Below are positions 5,971 through 10,247 of a stretch of DNA of 10,247 nucleotides, piece after piece (positions within the stretch are counted from its first letter, which is position 1; every line of letters begins with the position of its first letter). Below the pieces are notes generated by a model. That model did no database searches, had not been told where the DNA came from, and saw only the letters and a list, made by a program, of their open reading frames with translations. A program made the translations under genes and the position numbers. The DNA comes from an uncultured Verrucomicrobiota bacterium (GTDB taxonomy: Bacteria > Verrucomicrobiota > Kiritimatiellia > CAIVKH01): assembly GCA_937894535.1 (NCBI GenBank), contig CALBHI010000301.1, forward strand, positions 1 to 10,247, in the 5' to 3' direction.

Positions 5971-8900
5971 GTGATGATGCAGATTTCCCTTAGCCCTCTT
6001 TTTTCCGCCGCAAGGTGGGAAAGCTTGCTCCTGTTCCTGTTGATGATGCTTGCCCCGGTGGTGTCGGCCCAGCACCATCCTTCACCCGCGGACTGGCGGG
6101 ACCAGAACATCTATTTCATCTTTACCGACCGGTTCAACGACGGGGATCCCTCCAACAACAATGCCAATCCGCAATCATCCTACAATGGGACCAACAGCCG
6201 GCGAATCCATGGCGGTGATTTCAAGGGCATCGAGCAAAAGTTAAACTACATCCAGGCACTCGGTGCCACCGCGATCTGGATCACCCCCATTCCGCAAAAT
6301 GTCGGGTCATCCGGTTATCACGGTTATGGCGCGGACAATTTTTACCAATTGCAACCGAATTGGGGATCCATGTCCGACCTCACCAGCATGGTCGCCGCCG
6401 CGCATTCCCGGGGCATGTATGTCGTTCTGGATGTTGTGTGCAACCACACGGGGAACCGGATCGATAGCGCCAACTCCAGTTGGGGTACGGTGTTCAATGC
6501 CGCCGGGTATCCCATCCGGTGGAGCAACAACGCCAACCAGTACCCGGCCCCGTTTAACCAATTGACCAACTTCCATAACAACGGGGCGATCCAGTTCTAT
6601 GTAGATCCCAACCAGATCCTCGGTGAACTCAGTGGTCTGGATGACTTGCGGACGGAAACGACGCATGTGCGCACCAACATGGTGAACATCTACTCCTACT
6701 GGATTCAAGCCGCGGATTTCGATGGTTTCCGCCTCGATACCGCCAAGCACGTCGAGCCGGAATTCTGGCAACACTTTAATCCGGCCATCCGCACCTTTGC
6801 GGCCTCACTGGGCAAGTCGAACTTTTTCCAGTTCGGTGAAGTGTTTGATGGCAGCGACAGCAAGTGCGGTTTTTACACCGGGACCAAGGCGGGTGGCGCA
6901 TTCGCCAACGATTCGGTCCTGGACTATCCCTTGTACTACAAGCTGCAATCCGCGCTGGCTACGGCCTCCGGCAACACAAAGCAGCTGGAGGACCGGTTTA
7001 ACGCCATTGAGGGCAATTACGATCCCGCAGCCGAATACCGGTTGGTCACATTTATCGATAACCATGACCAGCCGCGGTTCATGAGCCCGAATTGGGCCAA
7101 CAACAACACCAACCGCCTGGCCGTCGCCCTGGCGTTTCTGTATTCGGCCCGCGGTATACCTTGCCTCTATTACGGCACCGAACAGAACTTCAACGGTGCG
7201 GGCGATCCCGATAACCGGGAAGACATGTTTGACGGCCTGTTTGAGCAGGGTCCCTCCCTCGGCGACAACTTCAACATGACCCAGGGGTCTTTTCTCCATG
7301 TCGCCCGCCTGAACAACCTGCGGCGGTTGTACCCGTCGCTGCGACGGGGAACGCACCACAACCTGTGGAACGATCCGGGTGGACCCGGCCGCTTTGCCTA
7401 CGCACGACGCCTGCAGGGCGAGGAAGTGGTGGTTATGTTCAATACCGCTAACGGGTCGCTGATAGTTCCCAACCGTCCGACGAGCTACCCGGCCGGTACG
7501 GTCCTGGTGAATCTATTCAACACCAACGAGTCGCTCGCCGTGGTCAGCGGTTTCGACGGATTGCCCCCGGTTGAACTGCCCGGCAGCTCGGTCAAGATGT
7601 TCGTCGCCAAGAGCCTGTGGAAACCCCTTGATCCCGTGGTGTCCCGGCAATTTCCCGCACACGGTTCCACCAATGTGGTGGCGACCAACGCCGTGGTTCT
7701 TACCTTCAGCAAACCCATGAACACCGCGTCGGTGGAGCAAGCGATTTCCTTTACACCCGCGACCCAGGGCACATGGTCGTGGGCTTCCAACAACACCGTC
7801 GTGACCTTTCGCCCCCTGCCGGGCTTCCCCGGTTCCTCGAAGGTCATGCTGCGGGTGGCCACCAACGCTGTTGATGCCCACCATACCAATACCTTCCATG
7901 CCGCGTTCGAGACCTTTTTCCATACGGCGCCAGCCTCGTACACCGACTCCGTCCCACCCACGGTGGTCTTCCACAACCCGGCCGCAGGCTCGACGGTGGC
8001 CGGTTCGATCCTGCTGAGCGGTGTCGCAACCGATCTTGTCGGTGTGGCTTCGGTGCAGATCAGCATCGACGGGGCGGACTGGGTCAGCGCCAGCGGCACA
8101 GCGGCATGGAGTTATCCGCTGGAAACATCGCACTTCCTGAACGGTTCCCACGTGATTCGCGCACGGGCCATCGATACCTCGGGCAATGTCTCCCCGCCCG
8201 AGGAGCAAACCGTACGATTCTTCAATGTTCCAGGCCCGTACGTCCAGCGGGTGAATGCGGGCGGCGCCGCAACCACCAATTGCGATGACTCCATCTGGTC
8301 CGCCGACCGCGTTTATGCACCCGGCACCTACGGACGTGTGAATGGCACCAACGGGTTCATCGGCAATGTCATTACCGGCATTTGCACAACCGCCCAGCGG
8401 TTGTACCAGGAGGAACTCTACAGTACGCCCGACGGTGCCTTCAGTTATGTGTTCGATTGTCCTGAAGGCATCTACGAAACGACCATCCTGCAAACGGAAA
8501 CCTGGCATACCGGTTCCGGTCAACGGCAGTTCGATGTCTATATCCAAGGCCAACGTATGCTGGCCGATTACGACATCTTTTCCCGGGCCGGGGGGATGAA
8601 TATTCCCGTTACCGAGGTGCTCACCAACGAGGTTGCCGATGCGCGGTTGGTGGTGTCGTTCATTCCACGGCAGAACAATGCGCGGTTGTCCGCCATCCGG
8701 GTGCAACGGATCGGCGAGGTCGATTCGGATGGCGATGGCATCCCGAATTGGTGGATGCTGGGAACCTTCGATCATTCCACCGGACAGGAAGCGGACCAGT
8801 CGTTTGCCGGTGATGACGCCGATGGTGACGGTTACACCAATTACCAGGAGTTCCTGGCCATGACCTCCCCCACGGATCCGCTGGATTTCCCCTTCGTGCT

Positions 8901-9108
8901 GGGCATATCACGCGCAGGCACGATCCAAGTCGATATCCCCGGCGCCAGCGGGCGCCTGTACCAACTGGAATGGAAAAAAGGAATACGCGATACCAACGAT
9001 TGGCTGCCGGTCGGTTACAGCATGCCCGGAAACAATGCGCCCATGACGCTGCTCGATGAACGCGAGGTCGAGGAAGGCATTTACCGGTTGCGTATTTCGA
9101 AGCCCTGA
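5971..9108 (+). CDS. Secreted multidomain GH13 alpha-amylase family enzyme
   Basis: A 1045-residue exported enzyme predicted to cleave alpha-1,4-glucans. Its signal peptide ends after VSA (residues 31-33). The GH13 barrel spans about 40-460: region I DVVCNH 154-159, nucleophile D256 in GFRLDTAKH, acid/base E290 in FGEVFDG, and third carboxylate D366 in DNHD, so the active site is intact. Its start (DRFNDGD) and GYHGY motif resemble the cyclodextrin glucanotransferase/neopullulanase side of the family. A beta domain C follows (about 465-547). After it come a Big_5-type Ig domain (about 553-650), a second Ig-like domain (about 661-751), a malectin-like module (about 757-913), two Asp-rich Ca-type loops (918-929, 949-960) and a C-terminal module (about 971-1045). 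Starts at GTG 5971, ATG 5974 and ATG 5977 are possible. The weak GGA at 5967-5969 is best spaced for the last one. Exact product specificity cannot be told. Confidence 0.95.
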   Translation: MMMQISLSPLFSAARWESLLLFLLMMLAPVVSAQHHPSPADWRDQNIYFIFTDRFNDGDPSNNNANPQSSYNGTNSRRIHGGDFKGIEQKLNYIQALGATAIWITPIPQNVGSSGYHGYGADNFYQLQPNWGSMSDLTSMVAAAHSRGMYVVLDVVCNHTGNRIDSANSSWGTVFNAAGYPIRWSNNANQYPAPFNQLTNFHNNGAIQFYVDPNQILGELSGLDDLRTETTHVRTNMVNIYSYWIQAADFDGFRLDTAKHVEPEFWQHFNPAIRTFAASLGKSNFFQFGEVFDGSDSKCGFYTGTKAGGAFANDSVLDYPLYYKLQSALATASGNTKQLEDRFNAIEGNYDPAAEYRLVTFIDNHDQPRFMSPNWANNNTNRLAVALAFLYSARGIPCLYYGTEQNFNGAGDPDNREDMFDGLFEQGPSLGDNFNMTQGSFLHVARLNNLRRLYPSLRRGTHHNLWNDPGGPGRFAYARRLQGEEVVVMFNTANGSLIVPNRPTSYPAGTVLVNLFNTNESLAVVSGFDGLPPVELPGSSVKMFVAKSLWKPLDPVVSRQFPAHGSTNVVATNAVVLTFSKPMNTASVEQAISFTPATQGTWSWASNNTVVTFRPLPGFPGSSKVMLRVATNAVDAHHTNTFHAAFETFFHTAPASYTDSVPPTVVFHNPAAGSTVAGSILLSGVATDLVGVASVQISIDGADWVSASGTAAWSYPLETSHFLNGSHVIRARAIDTSGNVSPPEEQTVRFFNVPGPYVQRVNAGGAATTNCDDSIWSADRVYAPGTYGRVNGTNGFIGNVITGICTTAQRLYQEELYSTPDGAFSYVFDCPEGIYETTILQTETWHTGSGQRQFDVYIQGQRMLADYDIFSRAGGMNIPVTEVLTNEVADARLVVSFIPRQNNARLSAIRVQRIGEVDSDGDGIPNWWMLGTFDHSTGQEADQSFAGDDADGDGYTNYQEFLAMTSPTDPLDFPFVLGISRAGTIQVDIPGASGRLYQLEWKKGIRDTNDWLPVGYSMPGNNAPMTLLDEREVEEGIYRLRISKP

Positions 9109-9121
9109 GCTTGGTGGAAAA

Positions 9122-9195
9122 TGGAGCGGGCAGCGGGAATCGAACCCGCCTGGCTAGCTTGGAAGGCTAGAACTTTACCACTAAGCTATGCCCGC
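9122..9195 (-). tRNA. tRNA-Gly (anticodon TCC)
   Basis: A 74-base cloverleaf read on the minus strand. The acceptor stem GCGGGCA pairs with TGCCCGC. The D-stem is GCTT/AAGT with one wobble pair. The anticodon stem CTAGC/GCTAG encloses loop CTTCCAA, giving anticodon TCC. The T-arm is GCGGG-TTCGATT-CCCGC. The discriminator is T and CCA is encoded. It decodes GGA and GGG. Its 3' end faces the amylase stop codon, only 13 bases away, and no intrinsic terminator for either transcript is visible between them. Confidence 0.97.
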
Positions 9196-9208
9196 TCTAT
9201 CTGCGCAT

Positions 9209-9236
9209 ACAGTAACCATGGGAAACCTGCCGTCAA
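9209..9236 (-). promoter_or_regulatory. Candidate promoter of tRNA-Gly
   Basis: On the minus strand a TTGACG -35 box (9236-9231) is followed after 16 bases by TACTGT (9214-9209). The predicted start is near 9202, about 7 bases before the tRNA 5' end. The -35 is good (five of six) but the -10 matches the consensus at only three positions, so the call rests mainly on position. Confidence 0.4.
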
Positions 9237-9287
9237 GCATGTGTTCATGATTGCCGGGTAATGGCTTCGGTATTACGTTGGCGGTAA

Positions 9288-9292
9288 AGGAG
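9288..9292 (+). promoter_or_regulatory. Ribosome binding site that fixes the DUF2780-like start
   Basis: AGGAG within TAAAGGAGAA, 6 bases before the ATG at 9299. It decides the start against an in-frame TTG at 9251 that would add 16 residues and has no Shine-Dalgarno. Confidence 0.85.
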
Positions 9293-9298
9293 AACGCG

Positions 9299-9679
9299 AT
9301 GGACTTGATTCAGCACATAGTCAATGCCGTGGGTGTCAATGAACAACAGGCCAAGGGCGGAGCCGGACTTCTGTTCAAGATGGCGCAAGACAAACTCGCC
9401 GCCGGCGACTTCTCGAAGTTGACCCAAGCCTTGCCGGAGATTTCGTCGCTTATCCAATCCGCACCATCCGCATCCGGGGGCGGATTGCTTGGTTCATTGG
9501 CCGGCGCCATGGGCGGTGGATCGCTGGGCGGTCTCGCTTCGCTGGCCGGTGCCATGACCTCCCTCAGGCTGGACACGAAAACCCTCAGCCAGTTCGTCCC
9601 GGTCATTCTGGAGGTCGTGAAACAAAAAGGAGGCCCCGAATTGGCGGCCATGCTCACGAAATTGCTGCCGATCCGCTAG
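9299..9679 (+). CDS. DUF2780 (VcgC/VcgE-like) family small protein
   Basis: A 126-residue protein of unknown function. It resembles the DUF2780 family (named after VcgC/VcgE), recognised from memory by the opening MDLIQHIVNAVGV, the NEQQAKGGAGLLFKMAQDKL block at 14-33, a GDFSKL segment at 36-41, a glycine/alanine/serine-rich centre at about 58-86 and a C-terminal helical part LSQFVPVILEVVKQKGG at 96-112. It has no signal peptide and no long hydrophobic helix, so it is probably cytoplasmic. The low-complexity Gly-rich middle may be a flexible linker between the two helical ends. It is the first gene of a pair: the next start lies 10 bases after its stop, and the downstream Shine-Dalgarno overlaps this stop codon. 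The family match is fairly confident, but no function is established. Confidence 0.85.
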   Translation: MDLIQHIVNAVGVNEQQAKGGAGLLFKMAQDKLAAGDFSKLTQALPEISSLIQSAPSASGGGLLGSLAGAMGGGSLGGLASLAGAMTSLRLDTKTLSQFVPVILEVVKQKGGPELAAMLTKLLPIR

Positions 9680-9689
9680 GAGTTGCCTG

Positions 9690-10247
9690 ATGAACACGAC
9701 ACGTATGCGCATCCTGATGGCTGGTGTGGCCCTGCTTGCCGCCGGAGGCACCACGGTCCATGCCAACGCTACAATCTCGCTTTCCTTGCAGGATTTTACC
9801 TGGACCGAAAAACTGCCCAACGGCCTTTCCCTCGAGGAACGTGGCGGACTGCTCGGTCTGCGCCTCGAGACCGATATCCCGCACCGGTCGCCCGGATGGC
9901 GCTCGCGACTGGCCGGCGATGTGTACGGCGGTACGGTCGATTACGATGGATTCCTGATAGGTATCGATGGCTCGGTCCGGCCCTATGAATCCGAAACCAC
10001 TTACCTGGGCGTGGCGGGGTCGTGGGATGTCGGGTATGGCCAGGCGCTTTCCTCGGATTGTACGGTCGAACCCTTCATCGGCATTGGCACCCATTACTGG
10101 TTGCGCAGCCTGGATGACGATGAGGGATACGGCTACGATGAATACTGGCTGACCCTGTATGGCCGGGCCGGCATCCGTGTAGGCTGGCTTGTCACGGCCG
10201 ATACCGAATTGTTTGCCTCGGCCGCCGTGCTGCTGCCCTTTTTCAAC
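9690..10247 (+). CDS. Exported beta-barrel-like outer membrane protein, 3' end beyond window
   Basis: 186 codons are visible with no stop. The start is an ATG with AGGAG at 9678-9682, 7 bases upstream and overlapping the preceding gene's TAG. Residues 1-25 form a signal peptide (MNTTRMR, hydrophobic core, cleavage after VHA). The mature part alternates short amphipathic strands rich in Gly, Tyr, Trp and Leu (for example LLGLRLETDI, TYLGVAGSWDVGYG, EPFIGIGTHYWLRSL, YWLTLYGRAGIRVGW) with polar turns, the usual look of a small outer-membrane beta-barrel. A turn at about 142-152 is very acidic (DDDEGYGYDEY), plausibly surface exposed or metal binding. I cannot place it in a named family. A secreted beta-sandwich protein is the alternative. 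It forms an operon with the DUF2780-like gene. Confidence 0.8.
   Translation, partial: MNTTRMRILMAGVALLAAGGTTVHANATISLSLQDFTWTEKLPNGLSLEERGGLLGLRLETDIPHRSPGWRSRLAGDVYGGTVDYDGFLIGIDGSVRPYESETTYLGVAGSWDVGYGQALSSDCTVEPFIGIGTHYWLRSLDDDEGYGYDEYWLTLYGRAGIRVGWLVTADTELFASAAVLLPFFN

Noticed and set aside
7513..8775. 420-codon minus-strand open frame opposite the amylase
   Set aside because: It is a shadow of high-GC codon usage on the coding strand; no family resemblance and the plus-strand frame has clear domains throughout.
9251..9298. TTG start giving 16 extra residues on the DUF2780-like protein
   Set aside because: No Shine-Dalgarno, and the ATG at 9299 has a strong AGGAG at good spacing and begins exactly where family similarity begins.
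1..10247. CRISPR arrays, insertion sequences, attachment sites at the tRNA genes, toxin-antitoxin or defence genes
   Set aside because: No regularly spaced repeats, terminal inverted repeats, transposase, integrase or duplicated tRNA 3' ends were seen; all three tRNAs are intact and flanked by ordinary genes.

Overview
The window is ordinary chromosomal DNA of high coding density (roughly 60% GC by eye) from what looks like a free-living, Gram-negative-type bacterium. The best lineage clue is the secreted amylase. Its tail carries DSDGDGIPNWW and DADGDGYTNYQEF loops followed by a short C-terminal module, a layout I associate with exoproteins of Verrucomicrobiota/Kiritimatiellota (PVC group). 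The GH127 enzyme, the type III pantothenate kinase and the outer-membrane-type beta-barrel protein fit that placement but do not prove it. I see no phage, transposon, CRISPR array or plasmid signature.

Layout, left to right. (1) Minus strand, 1-2599: uvrB followed by coaX (cut by the left edge), joined by a 4-base ATGA stop/start overlap. (2) 2697-2995: tRNA-Arg(ACG) and tRNA-Ala(GGC), each with its own sigma70-like promoter, closed by a textbook intrinsic terminator. (3) 3095-3859: a secreted 254-residue protein that resembles the PAP/fibrillin (plastid-lipid-associated protein) family, mainly at its C-terminus. (4) 3864-5810, minus: a GH127 (DUF1680) glycoside hydrolase with its Glu/Cys metal-site residues intact. 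(5) 5811-5970: a divergent control region with a heptamer direct repeat and a possible leader peptide. (6) 5971-9108: a 1045-residue secreted GH13 alpha-amylase-type enzyme followed by two Ig-like domains, a malectin-like (CBM57-type) module, two Ca-binding-type loops and a C-terminal module. (7) 9122-9195, minus: tRNA-Gly(TCC). (8) 9299-10247: a two-gene operon of a DUF2780-type small protein and an exported beta-barrel-like protein cut by the right edge.

How the parts work together: coaX and uvrB are housekeeping (CoA synthesis, nucleotide excision repair). GH127 and the amylase are the only functional neighbourhood visible. They are transcribed divergently from one 160-base region and suggest carbohydrate use, with alpha-glucan attacked outside the cell. 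The GH127 enzyme has no export signal and its sugar substrate cannot be read from sequence. I did not find a convincing new defence or mobile system. The points most worth a second look are the amylase's accessory domains, the PAP/fibrillin-like secreted protein, the GH127 substrate question and the DUF2780/beta-barrel operon.
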